From NCBI RefSeq assembly GCF_000397065.2, contig NZ_KE007326.1, positions 46,985 through 110,984 on the forward strand: a DNA stretch of 64,000 bases. Reading direction: 5' to 3'. A model generated the notes under the pieces. That model saw nothing but the letters and a program-made list of their open reading frames with translations, was not told the origin of the DNA and ran no database searches. The position numbers were made by a program, and so were the translations under genes. Position 1 is the stretch's first letter. Every line of letters begins with the position of its first letter. This document shows, one piece after another, positions 36,690 to 46,281 of this stretch. Source of the stretch: Marinobacter lipolyticus SM19 (GTDB lineage: Bacteria > Pseudomonadota > Gammaproteobacteria > Pseudomonadales > Oleiphilaceae).

Positions 36690-36995
36690 ATGTACGCACT
36701 GACAAGGGCTCTGCCCCAGACAGTCACTGAACCGCCACGCAGTAGCAGGAAAGACCTGTTGGCACTGAACCACGGACCGGCAGCGCCTGTATCGCTGAAA
36801 GGCATGCGGGCGACCCTGCAATGGTTGGATGATCTTGGATTTCGGGTGAACCGTGAACACCGGGATCACTGGGTGGTCACCCACACCAGGCCATTGCCAG
36901 AACTGCATTTTTACAGTGAAATCGAGCTTGAACGGTTTGCGACCGGAAAAGCCCACCACTACGCTAAACGAATTCTCAGGGAGACAAGTCAATGA
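36690..36995 (+). CDS. Small protein of unknown function, first gene of the phzF operon
   Basis: 101 residues, soluble, basic N-terminus. I do not recognise it. The centre reads LKGMRATLQWLDDLGFRVNR and DHWVVTHTRPLPELHFYSEI, a compact alpha/beta-looking fold. AAGGA lies 9 nt before the ATG. Its TGA overlaps the ATG of phzF (ATGA), so the two are translationally coupled and probably functionally linked. Divergent from the MocR regulator. Confidence 0.75.
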   Translation: MYALTRALPQTVTEPPRSSRKDLLALNHGPAAPVSLKGMRATLQWLDDLGFRVNREHRDHWVVTHTRPLPELHFYSEIELERFATGKAHHYAKRILRETSQ

Positions 36996-37795
36996 GTTAT
37001 CCGATTTACCAGGTCGATGCGTTTACCAGCAAACTGTTTGGTGGCAACCCCGCCGCCGTTATGCCACTGCAGAGCTGGCTTGAGGACGAGACACTTCAGG
37101 CCCTTGCCCTTGAGAATTATCTGTCAGAAACGGCCTATTTCGTAGCCGAGGAAGACGATCCGGAAGTGGACTTTCATATCCGCTGGTTTACGCCCGGAGC
37201 CGAAGTACCCCTGTGCGGCCATGCCACACTCGCCAGCGCCTGGATCATTTTCAACAAGCTGGGCTGGGAGAAAGAAACCATTCGTTTCCGCTCAAAAAGC
37301 GGCGTCCTTGGCGTCCGCCAGACCGACGACGGCTGGCTGGCCCTGGATTTCCCGCGCCTCGACTGGCAGGAGCAGCCCACACCGGAGCTCGTCCGGCAGG
37401 CCCTACCAGAAGCTCCCGATACCGCCCTGTATGTGCCGAATGACACCAACTACCTGATCGTCATGGATTCAGAACAGGCGGTGATTGACGCCAAACCGGA
37501 CCTTCGGTTGTTGAAGCAACTGGGTAACCAGGGCCTGATCGTCACCGCCCGGGGTGATGACTGCGATTTCGTCAGTCGCTACTTTGCTCCCGGCGTGGGT
37601 ATCGAGGAGGACCCGGTCACCGGTTCAATTCACAGTGTGCTGGTTCCGTTCTGGGCGGAACGCCTGGGAGGCACAACGTTTGAAGCCCGGCAACTGTCCG
37701 CCCGCGGTGGCGAATTGCGTTGCGAACTGACAGGCGACCGGGTCAATATTTCCGGGCAGGCCGCTTTTTACATGGAGGGCCAGGTGTACCTCTGA
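36992..37795 (+). CDS. PhzF family isomerase/epimerase
   Basis: 267 residues with the duplicated diaminopimelate-epimerase fold of PhzF. Catalytic Glu E46 in NYLSETAYFVAEE; the second-half signature VSRYFAPGVGIEEDPVTGSIHS is complete. Outside phenazine producers these proteins act on unknown small molecules. No other phenazine genes are near, so phenazine synthesis is unlikely. The control by a MocR regulator suggests an amino-acid or amine-derived substrate; this is inference. Confidence 0.92.
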   Translation: MSYPIYQVDAFTSKLFGGNPAAVMPLQSWLEDETLQALALENYLSETAYFVAEEDDPEVDFHIRWFTPGAEVPLCGHATLASAWIIFNKLGWEKETIRFRSKSGVLGVRQTDDGWLALDFPRLDWQEQPTPELVRQALPEAPDTALYVPNDTNYLIVMDSEQAVIDAKPDLRLLKQLGNQGLIVTARGDDCDFVSRYFAPGVGIEEDPVTGSIHSVLVPFWAERLGGTTFEARQLSARGGELRCELTGDRVNISGQAAFYMEGQVYL

Positions 37796-37889
37796 CTGGT
37801 CGATTAAGGATCTCACCGCCGTACCCGGCAGACGTCGCCGACGCCAGTCCGTATAATCTCCGCACCTTTGAACGGATTGCGGTTATACC

Positions 37890-39071
37890 ATGGCTTCAGA
37901 CTACGACGTGATTATTATCGGTGCCGGGGCGGCGGGCCTGATGTGCGCAGCCACCGCTGGGTATCGCGGGCGCCGGGTACTGGTTCTGGACCATGCCAAC
38001 AAGCCAGGCAAGAAGATCCTGATGTCCGGTGGCGGGCGATGCAATTTCACCAACCTCAACAGCACCCCCGCCAACTTCCTGTCGCAGAACCCCCACTTCT
38101 GCATCTCGGCCCTGAAGCGCTACACGCCCCAGCATTTTCTGGAGTTGGTGGAACGCCACGCTATAGAGCACGAAGAAAAGGCGGCCGGGCAGCTGTTCTG
38201 CCGGGACAGCGCCAAGGACATCCTCAACCTGCTGCTGACCGAGTGTGAATGGGCCGGCGCCGAGATTCGCATGAAAACCCAGGTGCGGGACATTGCCGAA
38301 ATATCCGGCGGTTATCAGCTGCGCACCGGTTCGGGCACCCTGAGCTGCAACTCCCTCGTGGTCGCCTGTGGCGGACTGTCCATCCCCACCATGGGGGCGA
38401 CCGGTTTCGGTTATGACATCGCAAAGCAATTCGGACTTGAGGTGTTGCCAACCCGCGCCGGCCTGGTGCCTTTCACGCTCCACCCGGAGCTGAAACAGCA
38501 ACTCGCGCCCCTGTCCGGCATCAGCTGCCCGGTAGATGTCAGCTGCAACAACGAACACTTCCGCGAGCCCATGCTGGTCACCCATCGCGGTCTCAGCGGG
38601 CCTGCCATGCTGCAGATCTCCAGCTTCTGGGAGCCCGGGGACAGTCTGGCGATCAACCTGCTGCCCGCCTGCCAGATCCGCGAAGACCTGTTGTCACTGC
38701 GCAAGGAGAAGCCGCAATCCACTGTTGGCCAGTATCTCGTCCAGCACCTGCCAAAACGGTTTGCCCAAGCCTTCAATGACCTCAATGGCTGGACCGGGCC
38801 CCTGCAGGGATACAAGAATACCGACATCGAACAGGTGGCAAACACCCTCGGTCAATGGTCCATCAAACCAGCCGGTACAGAGGGGTATCGTACCGCGGAG
38901 GTGACCCTTGGCGGCGTAGATACCCGCCAGCTGTCCTCCAAAACCATGGCGGTGCTGGACCAGCCCAACCTGTATTTTATCGGCGAGGTGGTCGATGTGA
39001 CCGGGCATCTGGGTGGGCATAATTTCCAGTGGGCCTGGGCATCGGGTGTCGCGGCTGGCAATAGCGCCTAG
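37890..39071 (+). CDS. HI0933/YhiN family FAD-dependent oxidoreductase
   Basis: 393 residues. FAD-binding Rossmann motif IIIGAGAAGLMCA at residues 8-20, then NKPGKKILMSGGGRCNFTN, the hallmark of the HI0933 (YhiN) family, and the C-terminal GEVVDVTGHLGGHNFQWAWA. Predicted flavoprotein of unknown reaction. The ATG at 37890 lacks a strong ribosome site but matches the usual family start. Same strand as phzF, 94 nt later, possibly an independent unit. Confidence 0.92.
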   Translation: MASDYDVIIIGAGAAGLMCAATAGYRGRRVLVLDHANKPGKKILMSGGGRCNFTNLNSTPANFLSQNPHFCISALKRYTPQHFLELVERHAIEHEEKAAGQLFCRDSAKDILNLLLTECEWAGAEIRMKTQVRDIAEISGGYQLRTGSGTLSCNSLVVACGGLSIPTMGATGFGYDIAKQFGLEVLPTRAGLVPFTLHPELKQQLAPLSGISCPVDVSCNNEHFREPMLVTHRGLSGPAMLQISSFWEPGDSLAINLLPACQIREDLLSLRKEKPQSTVGQYLVQHLPKRFAQAFNDLNGWTGPLQGYKNTDIEQVANTLGQWSIKPAGTEGYRTAEVTLGGVDTRQLSSKTMAVLDQPNLYFIGEVVDVTGHLGGHNFQWAWASGVAAGNSA

Positions 39072-39128
39072 ACTTCAGAGACATACCCGAATCTGAACAC
39101 TCGAGCAGGCCAACAATCGAGCGGACGA

Positions 39129-40409
39129 ATGGACGAACTGACCAACCAATTCCTGACGAGCAACCAGACCACTCTCAACCTGGCGATTGCCCTGCTTCTG
39201 GGGGCGATCATTGGCCTCGAACGAGGCTGGGGCGCCCGGGACCAGAAAGCCGGTGAACGAATTGCCGGTATCCGCACCTTCGCCTTACTGGGGCTTCTGG
39301 GTGGTGTTGCCGCGGTATTGACCCGGGAGATTACCGAATGGGCCTTTCCTGTGCTGCTGATCAGCGTGGTGGCCATGGCGCTGGTGGCCTACAGCGAGCG
39401 ACTGGCACACATCCGCAATTTCAGCATAACCGGCACGGTCGGGATGGTTCTCACTTTCTGCTATGGCGCCATCGCCGTATCGGTGGATCCTGCCCTTGCC
39501 GCCGCAGCGGCTGTCGTTACTGCCATCATTCTCGATAATAAGCAGGAAATTCACGACGCCGTGAATCGACTGAAGTCCCACGAACTGGACGCTGCCCTCA
39601 AGCTGCTGCTGATTTCCCTGGTCATGCTTCCACTACTACCTAATGAGAGCATGGGGCCCGGCGGTGTACTCAACCCCTACGAGATCTGGTGGCTGGTGGT
39701 GCTCATCGCGTCCATTTCGTTTGTGGGCTATTTCGCCATCCGATTGGCCGGGATGGGCAAAGGCATCCTGTTCACCAGTCTGTTTGCGGGTCTCAGTTCA
39801 TCCACGGCGCTGACGCTACATTTTGCACGTCAGGCTTCAACGGCACCCAATCTCAGCCCTCAGTTCGCGAGCGGCACGCTGATTGCCTGCGGCACCATGT
39901 TCCCCCGTATTCTTGTGTACTGCGCACTCATAAACCCGGCGCTACTGCCCAAGCTCCTGTGGCCGGTAGTCGTGATGTCAGCGTTACTTTATGTTCCCGC
40001 GTTATTGATCTGGAAGCGTAATGAGAATCGCCTGAACGTACCGCAACCGGAGCTGACGCAGAACCCCCTGGACCTCAAGTCCGCTTTTGTGTTCGGTCTG
40101 TTGCTGACCGCCATCCTGTTGCTCGGGGAATATCTGCGAACCTGGCTGGGGAATATTGGCATTCTGGTGCTTGCAGCCACGTCTGGAATTGCCGATGTTG
40201 ATGCCATCACGCTGTCACTCACCCGAATGTCCCTGGAGGCGATATCCATGCAAACTGCGGTGATAGGCATCGTGCTGGCTGCGTCAGTGAACAATCTGGT
40301 AAAAGCAGGCATGTCTGGCAGCATTGGCGGGAAAGAGATGGGGCTTTTGGTCGGAGCGCCTATGGTTGTCTCCCTCCTGGCCGGGCTTACGGTCGCCTGG
40401 CTGCTCTAG
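39129..40409 (+). CDS. MgtC/SapB and DUF4010 membrane protein
   Basis: 426 residues, about 11 membrane segments. The N-terminal about 130 residues are MgtC/SapB-like (LLLGAIIGLERGWGARDQKA, GIRTFALLGLLGGVAAVL), and the rest is the DUF4010 region (MGKGILFTSLFAGLSSSTAL). MgtC proteins affect magnesium homeostasis and modulate ATP synthase; for the longer two-part proteins no function is established. Located 57 nt after the YhiN gene; convergent with alkB. Confidence 0.88.
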   Translation: MDELTNQFLTSNQTTLNLAIALLLGAIIGLERGWGARDQKAGERIAGIRTFALLGLLGGVAAVLTREITEWAFPVLLISVVAMALVAYSERLAHIRNFSITGTVGMVLTFCYGAIAVSVDPALAAAAAVVTAIILDNKQEIHDAVNRLKSHELDAALKLLLISLVMLPLLPNESMGPGGVLNPYEIWWLVVLIASISFVGYFAIRLAGMGKGILFTSLFAGLSSSTALTLHFARQASTAPNLSPQFASGTLIACGTMFPRILVYCALINPALLPKLLWPVVVMSALLYVPALLIWKRNENRLNVPQPELTQNPLDLKSAFVFGLLLTAILLLGEYLRTWLGNIGILVLAATSGIADVDAITLSLTRMSLEAISMQTAVIGIVLAASVNNLVKAGMSGSIGGKEMGLLVGAPMVVSLLAGLTVAWLL

Positions 40410-40429
40410 CAAGGTCGATATTCGAAGGG

Positions 40430-41098
40430 TCAGCGAGCACGCCGGAACGTGAGATTGTAGCGGAGATCCCCGGTCAGCGGGTGCTGTCCCGATTTGAGCC
40501 GGAGCACCCCGTGATAGTTCATCCTCGCCGATTGCCCCCACACCACCACATCGCCACTGGTCAGCGTGGTATTCACCGGGCGGTCACGACGTCTGGCACC
40601 ACCCAGCTGAAAGGTTGCCGGAATCCCGAGTGACACAGATACGATGGGCTGGCTGAAATCTTTCTCGTCCTTGTCTTGATGCAGACCCATTTTGGCGCCG
40701 GGTCGGTACCGATTGATCAGACATGCATCCGGCTCAAAGCCCCGATATCCCGCCTCGGTTGCGGCCCCGACCGCCAGGTCCCTGAACACCTTCGGCATCG
40801 CCGGCCACGGAAGCCCGCTGTCAGGATCCGTAGACTGGTAGCGGTATCCAGAACTGTCCGTCACCCAGCCCCATTCTCCGCAACAGGTCATTGCCACCGA
40901 CATGGTGTGACCTCCCGGTGTCTGCATGTTCCTGAACGGCGCCTGAGCAGCAATACTGACAATGGCAGCCAACAACACCTCTTCTTGTTCAAGGGCGAAA
41001 TGCCTCAGGACTACGGCATCGTCAACAATGGGTTCGACCCAGGGGGCTGGGAGGTCCCCGGCAAACAGATCAGGCGTTATAGAGAGAGAGTTTTTCAT
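40430..41098 (-). CDS. alkB: DNA/RNA dealkylase AlkB
   Basis: 222 residues; E. coli AlkB has 216. Fe(II)/2-oxoglutarate dioxygenase that removes methyl groups from 1-methyladenine and 3-methylcytosine. Iron ligands H140 and D142 (GLHQDKDE) and H196 (NYHGVLRL); 2-oxoglutarate-binding R213 and R219 in RYNLTFRRAR. ATG 41098 chosen over the one three codons upstream; neither has a good ribosome site. Divergent from the HD-GYP gene with 79 nt between; no ada gene is near, so control by Ada is not evident. Confidence 0.95.
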   Translation of the reverse strand: MKNSLSITPDLFAGDLPAPWVEPIVDDAVVLRHFALEQEEVLLAAIVSIAAQAPFRNMQTPGGHTMSVAMTCCGEWGWVTDSSGYRYQSTDPDSGLPWPAMPKVFRDLAVGAATEAGYRGFEPDACLINRYRPGAKMGLHQDKDEKDFSQPIVSVSLGIPATFQLGGARRRDRPVNTTLTSGDVVVWGQSARMNYHGVLRLKSGQHPLTGDLRYNLTFRRAR

Positions 41099-41177
41099 AA
41101 CATTCAAAGAAAAATCACGGTTCAGGGACTACCTTTATACGATCAGACTAAGTTTTTTTGTCGTTCAAGGATCATTG

Positions 41178-44051
41178 ATGTCAGCCAAACACCAGTCGGC
41201 CCAGGTTTCCCTGGCTTTTCTGATCGCTTCGGCCATTACCCTGGGCATGCTCACTTTAACCATTGTACTCGTTGGTCAAAGTTTTCGTGGTATGGAAGCG
41301 GCCAAAGTCTCTGCCGCCAGCGCAACCGCAAAACAACTTGCCGTTAGTGTTGACGACCGCATCCGCGCCATTACCGGGCCGCCTGCGGCGGCTCTGGCCG
41401 TGCTCGGCCATGACCCACTCGCCAAGACCGACAGCCTGGAGCAACGGCTGGCCCGTTTACCCGTCATTGCGGACATCCTGACCAGCAGCGATATTGTCAG
41501 TGCAGTGTATGCCGGCTACGGCGATGGCGACTTTTTCCTGCTGCGGAAAGTCCGCGAAAGTGAAGTGTCGCGCTTCCCCGACGCGCCGTCGAATACCCGT
41601 TTCCTGCTACAGACCATTACCCGGGACAGCGAAGGCAGACGCCATCCGGAGTGGCACTTCTACGATCAGGACCGGACGTTGATCTCCCGCGAATATCCGG
41701 AAACCTATGAATTCGATCCGCGGAGCCGCCCCTGGTATCAGCAGGCCAAGATATCCGGCATCACCGAGTTAACCGATCCCTATGTATTCTTCACTACCCG
41801 TGAGACCGGGCTGACACTTTCCCGCCGTGCTACGGGTGATGGCGACAGCGGCGCGGTGTTCGGTGTGGATGTCACGGTATCGGATCTCAGCCAGCAACTG
41901 GCCGAACTGAGGCATACGCCGGGTACACGGATTGGTATCGTGAACCGGGAGGGGGCGGTGCTTGCCTATTCCAACACAGACCAGTCTCTCAGCACCGACA
42001 CCAACGGGGCAGGACCGGTCCAGGTAGACAACCTGCCCCATCCGGCACTGGCGGATGCCATGGCCCGCGCCCAAACGGATGGCGATCGTCACGGTGTCAG
42101 CCGCTACACCTCGGCGAACAGGGACTGGTATGGCATGACCGAACCACTGGCGTCACTCGACGGCGAAGGCCTTACCATTGCGGTTGCCATTCCCGCCGAC
42201 GAGCTGCTTGCCGACGTCTGGAGCGCCCTGTCACGACAGACGGTAATGGCTGGCGCCATTGCCCTGCTGTTGCTGATCATCGGCTGGCTGCTGGGTCGCA
42301 GGGTCGGAAAACCCCTGGAACGGCTAACCGACCGGGTCAGCTCTTTGTCCCGCTTCCGGTTCGACACCTCCATCAAAGTGGATTCCCACATACGTGAAGC
42401 ACGGCAGCTCAGTGTGGCGCTCGACGATATGGCCAGCACGATTCACAGCTTCCAGAACATTGCCACGGTTCTGAACCGGGGGCAGGACCTGAACACGCTG
42501 CTTCGGGACATCCTCGACCAGATCGTTCACATCGTTGGCCAGAACCGGGGCGCTATCTACCTGTTCAGCCGACAGAACAGCGAGCTTACCCTCGCCGTCG
42601 ACAGGGACCTCAACCTGCCACCCACCGTCAATGAGGTCAGATCCGACGCGGATGACAGCGACATCATCAAGCATCTGCGCCAACTCCTGCCGGGCCATCC
42701 GGTCTTTGCCATCCTCCGTAACCGCCAGAAACAGCTGATCGGCGCCATGGTCATCGAAATGGAACATGGAGACCACACCCACCTCAGTGACGATCTGATT
42801 GTCTTTGTCGATGAAATCGCCGGTTCTGCCGCCGTTGCCATTGAGACCCGCGAACTGATCGAGAGCCAACAGGCGCTGCTGGAGGGCATTATCCGCCTGG
42901 TGGCCAACGCCATTGACGCCAAATCACCCTATACGGGGGGGCACTGTGACCGGGTCCCAAAACTGGCCCAGATGCTGGTGGATGAGGCGGAGAAAAGTAC
43001 TGAAGCGCCGTTCCGCGACTTTCAGCTAAACGACGAGCAGCGCTACGAATTCCACCTTGCCGCCTGGCTGCACGACTGCGGCAAGATCACCAGCCCTGAA
43101 TACGTGGTGGACAAAGCCGTTAAACTGGAAACCATCCACAACCGTATCCACGAAATACGTACACGCTTTGAGGTACTGCACCGGGATGTCGAAATTGACT
43201 GCCTGACCGCCATCCTGGACGGAGAAGACGCCGACCATGCCCGCCAGCAGCGGGATCAAGCGCAGCAGTCCCTGCAGGAAGAATTCGCGTTTATTGCCAA
43301 AGCCAACATTGGTGGCGAGTTTATGGACGACGCTGACATTGCCCGCATCCGGAACATTGCTGGACGCCGCTGGCTCAGGCATTTCAGCGACCGAATCGGT
43401 CTGTCGAGCGATGAACACCAGGCTCTGGAGGGCATTCCAGAAGAGGCCCTGCCAGCAACTGAGACGCTGCTGGCCGACAAGCCATCACACCTGCGCGAAT
43501 GGGGAAACCAGGTACCGCCCGTGCAAAAGGACGATCCCCGCAACCGTTGGGGATTCGATATGAAACTGCCGGAGTACGCGTTCAACCGGGGGGAAGTCCA
43601 CAACCTGACAATTGCCAAGGGCACCCTCACGGACGAAGATCGGTTCAAGATCAACGAGCACATTGTCCAGACCATCTGCATGCTCGACGCGCTGCCCCTG
43701 CCTGACCGCCTGGCCAATGTGCCGCACCTCGCTGGCACCCATCATGAGCGAATGGATGGCAAGGGCTACCCCTGTGGACTCAACAGTAACGATATGGGCA
43801 TTCCCGAACGCATCATGGCAGTAGCCGATGTATTCGAGGCACTGACGGCCGTCGACCGCCCCTACAAGGACGGTAAAACTCTCACCCAGGCCCTGACCAT
43901 CATGGCGCGAATGGTGGAGGACGGCCACATTGACCGCCCAGTGTTTGAGCTGTTCGTCCGTTCCGGTACCTACCGTCGCTATGGAGAACAACATCTCAGG
44001 CCCGAACAGATTGATGAGGTTGATGAAAGCCAATTCATGAAAGCTGACTGA
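41178..44051 (+). CDS. c-di-GMP phosphodiesterase: dCACHE-HAMP-GAF-HD-GYP
   Basis: 957 residues. Order: membrane helix near residues 10-32, periplasmic dCACHE sensor to about 350, second membrane helix near 355-375, HAMP, GAF domain (about 445-600; LLRDILDQIVHIVGQNRGAI), then HD-GYP with the catalytic H632-D633 in WLHDCGK and HHERMDGKGYP (GYP at 863-865). An inserted stretch between the two motifs (about 680-800) makes the domain longer than usual. Degrades cyclic di-GMP in response to an external small-molecule ligand. The ATG at 41178 has AAGGA upstream; the open frame further up is the antisense of alkB. Confidence 0.93.
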   Translation: MSAKHQSAQVSLAFLIASAITLGMLTLTIVLVGQSFRGMEAAKVSAASATAKQLAVSVDDRIRAITGPPAAALAVLGHDPLAKTDSLEQRLARLPVIADILTSSDIVSAVYAGYGDGDFFLLRKVRESEVSRFPDAPSNTRFLLQTITRDSEGRRHPEWHFYDQDRTLISREYPETYEFDPRSRPWYQQAKISGITELTDPYVFFTTRETGLTLSRRATGDGDSGAVFGVDVTVSDLSQQLAELRHTPGTRIGIVNREGAVLAYSNTDQSLSTDTNGAGPVQVDNLPHPALADAMARAQTDGDRHGVSRYTSANRDWYGMTEPLASLDGEGLTIAVAIPADELLADVWSALSRQTVMAGAIALLLLIIGWLLGRRVGKPLERLTDRVSSLSRFRFDTSIKVDSHIREARQLSVALDDMASTIHSFQNIATVLNRGQDLNTLLRDILDQIVHIVGQNRGAIYLFSRQNSELTLAVDRDLNLPPTVNEVRSDADDSDIIKHLRQLLPGHPVFAILRNRQKQLIGAMVIEMEHGDHTHLSDDLIVFVDEIAGSAAVAIETRELIESQQALLEGIIRLVANAIDAKSPYTGGHCDRVPKLAQMLVDEAEKSTEAPFRDFQLNDEQRYEFHLAAWLHDCGKITSPEYVVDKAVKLETIHNRIHEIRTRFEVLHRDVEIDCLTAILDGEDADHARQQRDQAQQSLQEEFAFIAKANIGGEFMDDADIARIRNIAGRRWLRHFSDRIGLSSDEHQALEGIPEEALPATETLLADKPSHLREWGNQVPPVQKDDPRNRWGFDMKLPEYAFNRGEVHNLTIAKGTLTDEDRFKINEHIVQTICMLDALPLPDRLANVPHLAGTHHERMDGKGYPCGLNSNDMGIPERIMAVADVFEALTAVDRPYKDGKTLTQALTIMARMVEDGHIDRPVFELFVRSGTYRRYGEQHLRPEQIDEVDESQFMKAD

Positions 44052-44098
44052 AAATCCGTATACTTTGCGACTGATCTATCGTTTTTGAAGGGATATCC

Positions 44099-44869
44099 AT
44101 GCTGTTTGCAATCATAATTGGTGGTCTGATCGGGTACGCGTTCGGCAAGTTCCCCGGTTTTATTATCGGCGCCGTCCTCGGTGCGTTTCTCGTTCAACGA
44201 CTCAAAAGCCGCCTGCTGGGCAAGCTTCAGAGTATACAGCTGGGCTTCGTGGACTCGGTTTTCGCCGTCATGGGTGCGCTGTGCAAAGCCGACGGCGTTG
44301 TCAGCCAGGACGAAATCCAGATGGCCGAATCGCTGTTTGTGCGCTTCCGACTGTCCGAAGAACAGAAGGCATCCGCCAAGGCCGCCTTCAACCGGGGCAA
44401 GGAGCCGGACTTTGACCTGGAAGCAGAACTGAGCCATTTTCTGCGGATCAGTGGTGGCCAGCCGGCATTGCTGCAGATGTTTCTCCAGGTTCAGGTATCG
44501 GCCGTCGCCGCCGATGGTGTGGTGCATCCGGCCGAACATGAAATGCTGGTGCGAATTGCCCGAGGCCTGGGACTGCCAGAAAGCCAGGTGGATCAGTTGG
44601 AAGCTATGCTGCGCGGCTCTCACGCCGGTCAGGCCGGCGGCGCGCGCCCCTCATCGGCGCAACAGATTGACGACGCCTACAAGGCACTCGGGGTATCCTC
44701 ATCCGCCAGCGATGCGGACATCAAGAAAGCCTACCGCAAGCTGATGAGTGAAAATCATCCGGATAAACTGGCAGGTCGCGGGTTACCTGAAAGCATGCGG
44801 GAAATGGCCGAAGAACGGACGCGGGAAATCAGCCACGCCTACGATGTCATCAAGGACGCCAGGAAATGA
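44099..44869 (+). CDS. djlA: Membrane-anchored J-domain co-chaperone DjlA
   Basis: 256 residues. An N-terminal glycine-rich membrane helix (AIIIGGLIGYAFGKFPG), a TerB-like helical domain (VMGALCKADGVVSQDEIQMA; SAVAADGVVHPAEHEML) and a C-terminal J domain with HPD at 220-222. This is the complete DjlA architecture. It recruits DnaK at the inner membrane. The TGA overlaps the ATG of the amidase gene. Confidence 0.92.
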   Translation: MLFAIIIGGLIGYAFGKFPGFIIGAVLGAFLVQRLKSRLLGKLQSIQLGFVDSVFAVMGALCKADGVVSQDEIQMAESLFVRFRLSEEQKASAKAAFNRGKEPDFDLEAELSHFLRISGGQPALLQMFLQVQVSAVAADGVVHPAEHEMLVRIARGLGLPESQVDQLEAMLRGSHAGQAGGARPSSAQQIDDAYKALGVSSSASDADIKKAYRKLMSENHPDKLAGRGLPESMREMAEERTREISHAYDVIKDARK

Positions 44870-46281
44870 CCATGCGGGAACAACCGGCGTCCGTCCATGC
44901 CTTCAAGAACGACGCACTGGGCAATCATGACGCCACGGGCCTGGCGGATCTGATCCGGCGCGGTGAGGTATCAGTATCCGAGGTCACGGCAGCCGCCATT
45001 GAGCGCGCCCGACAGGTCGAGCCATTCATCCGGGGCATCGTCTACGAGAGCTTCGAGCAAAAGACTCAGGATACTTCGCAGCCTTCCGGTGGGTTCTTTC
45101 ACGGCGTTCCCACCTTCATCAAGGACAACATGGACGTTGCCGGAATGCCGACCCGCCACGGTTCCGCCGCCGTTCCTCCCCACATTGCCGCAAAAACCGG
45201 TGCTTTCGCTGAACAGATGCTCGCCCAGGGCTACATCTGCCTTGGCAAAAGCACGTTGCCTGAGTTCGGATTTAATGCCAGCACCGAACATGCCAGTGCG
45301 CCACCTTCACGAAACCCGTGGAATCTCGCCTATTCCACCGGCGCCTCTTCCGGTGGTTCTGCCGCGCTGGTCGCTGCCGGCGTAGTCCCTATTGCTCACG
45401 CTAACGACGGTGGAGGTTCCATTCGCATACCCGCAGCCTGCTGTGGGTTAATCGGCCTGAAACCCAGCCGTGGTCGCCTGATCGACAATGACGCCGCCAA
45501 ATCCCTGCCCATCAACATAGTCAGTGACGGCGTGGTGACCCGCAGCGTGCGTGATACTGCCCGCTTCTACGCCGAGGCGGAAAAGCACTATTACAACCGC
45601 AAACTGCCTCCAATGGGCATGGTCGAGGGCCCGTCGCGGCGCTCAATGACCATCGGTCTGGTACTGGACTCCATCAACGGCCACGCCACCGACCAGAAAA
45701 CCCGGGAAACGGTGGAGCACACAGCACGTTTACTGGAAGGCATGGGGCACCGCATTGTGCCGATGGATGTACCCATCGCGTCTTCGTTCCCGAATGACTT
45801 CGCGCACTACTGGGGCATGCTGGCATTTGGCGTCAAGGCCAACGGCCGCAAGCTGATGCATCCGGAATTCGATAAATCCCGGGTCGACAGTCTGACCAAT
45901 GGCCTCGATAGAATGTTCCGCCGGCAGTTCTATAAACTGCCAGCCACCCTGTGGCGGCTGCGCCGCAGTTACCACGACTATGCCAAAGCAGTGGCCGGCT
46001 TTGACGCCATCCTGACCCCGGTCCTCGGACACACTACACCAGAGATCGGTTACCTGAACCCGGAGCAGGATTTTGACACACTGTTCGAGCGGCTCACCCG
46101 CTATGTCAGCTTCACCCCTCTGGCAAACGCCACTGGTGCACCGGCGATCTCGGTTCCCATGGGGCAAACTGACAATAACCTTCCTGTTGCGGTTCACTTG
46201 ATGGGGCGTCACGGTGGTGAACAAACTCTGCTAGAGTTGGCGTATTCGCTAGAGGAGGAATATTCTCTATACCATGCATGA
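44866..46281 (+). CDS. Amidase signature family hydrolase
   Basis: 471 residues with the Ser-cisSer-Lys triad: K86 in TFIKDNMDV, S162 in TGASSGGSAAL, S185 in NDGGGSIRIPA. Cytosolic; hydrolyses a C-N amide bond, substrate unknown. Not GatA, since no gatB or gatC is present and the C-terminal region differs. Translationally coupled to djlA (ATGA overlap) and overlapping the start of the GGDEF-EAL gene by 8 nt, so the three form an operon. Confidence 0.9.
   Translation: MTMREQPASVHAFKNDALGNHDATGLADLIRRGEVSVSEVTAAAIERARQVEPFIRGIVYESFEQKTQDTSQPSGGFFHGVPTFIKDNMDVAGMPTRHGSAAVPPHIAAKTGAFAEQMLAQGYICLGKSTLPEFGFNASTEHASAPPSRNPWNLAYSTGASSGGSAALVAAGVVPIAHANDGGGSIRIPAACCGLIGLKPSRGRLIDNDAAKSLPINIVSDGVVTRSVRDTARFYAEAEKHYYNRKLPPMGMVEGPSRRSMTIGLVLDSINGHATDQKTRETVEHTARLLEGMGHRIVPMDVPIASSFPNDFAHYWGMLAFGVKANGRKLMHPEFDKSRVDSLTNGLDRMFRRQFYKLPATLWRLRRSYHDYAKAVAGFDAILTPVLGHTTPEIGYLNPEQDFDTLFERLTRYVSFTPLANATGAPAISVPMGQTDNNLPVAVHLMGRHGGEQTLLELAYSLEEEYSLYHA

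Noticed and set aside
36992..37795. Phenazine biosynthesis cluster suggested by phzF
   Set aside because: No other phz genes nearby; PhzF-like proteins are common outside phenazine producers.
40962..41177. Upstream extension of the HD-GYP gene by 72 codons
   Set aside because: Overlaps the start of alkB in antisense; the membrane helix expected at the N-terminus begins after 41178.
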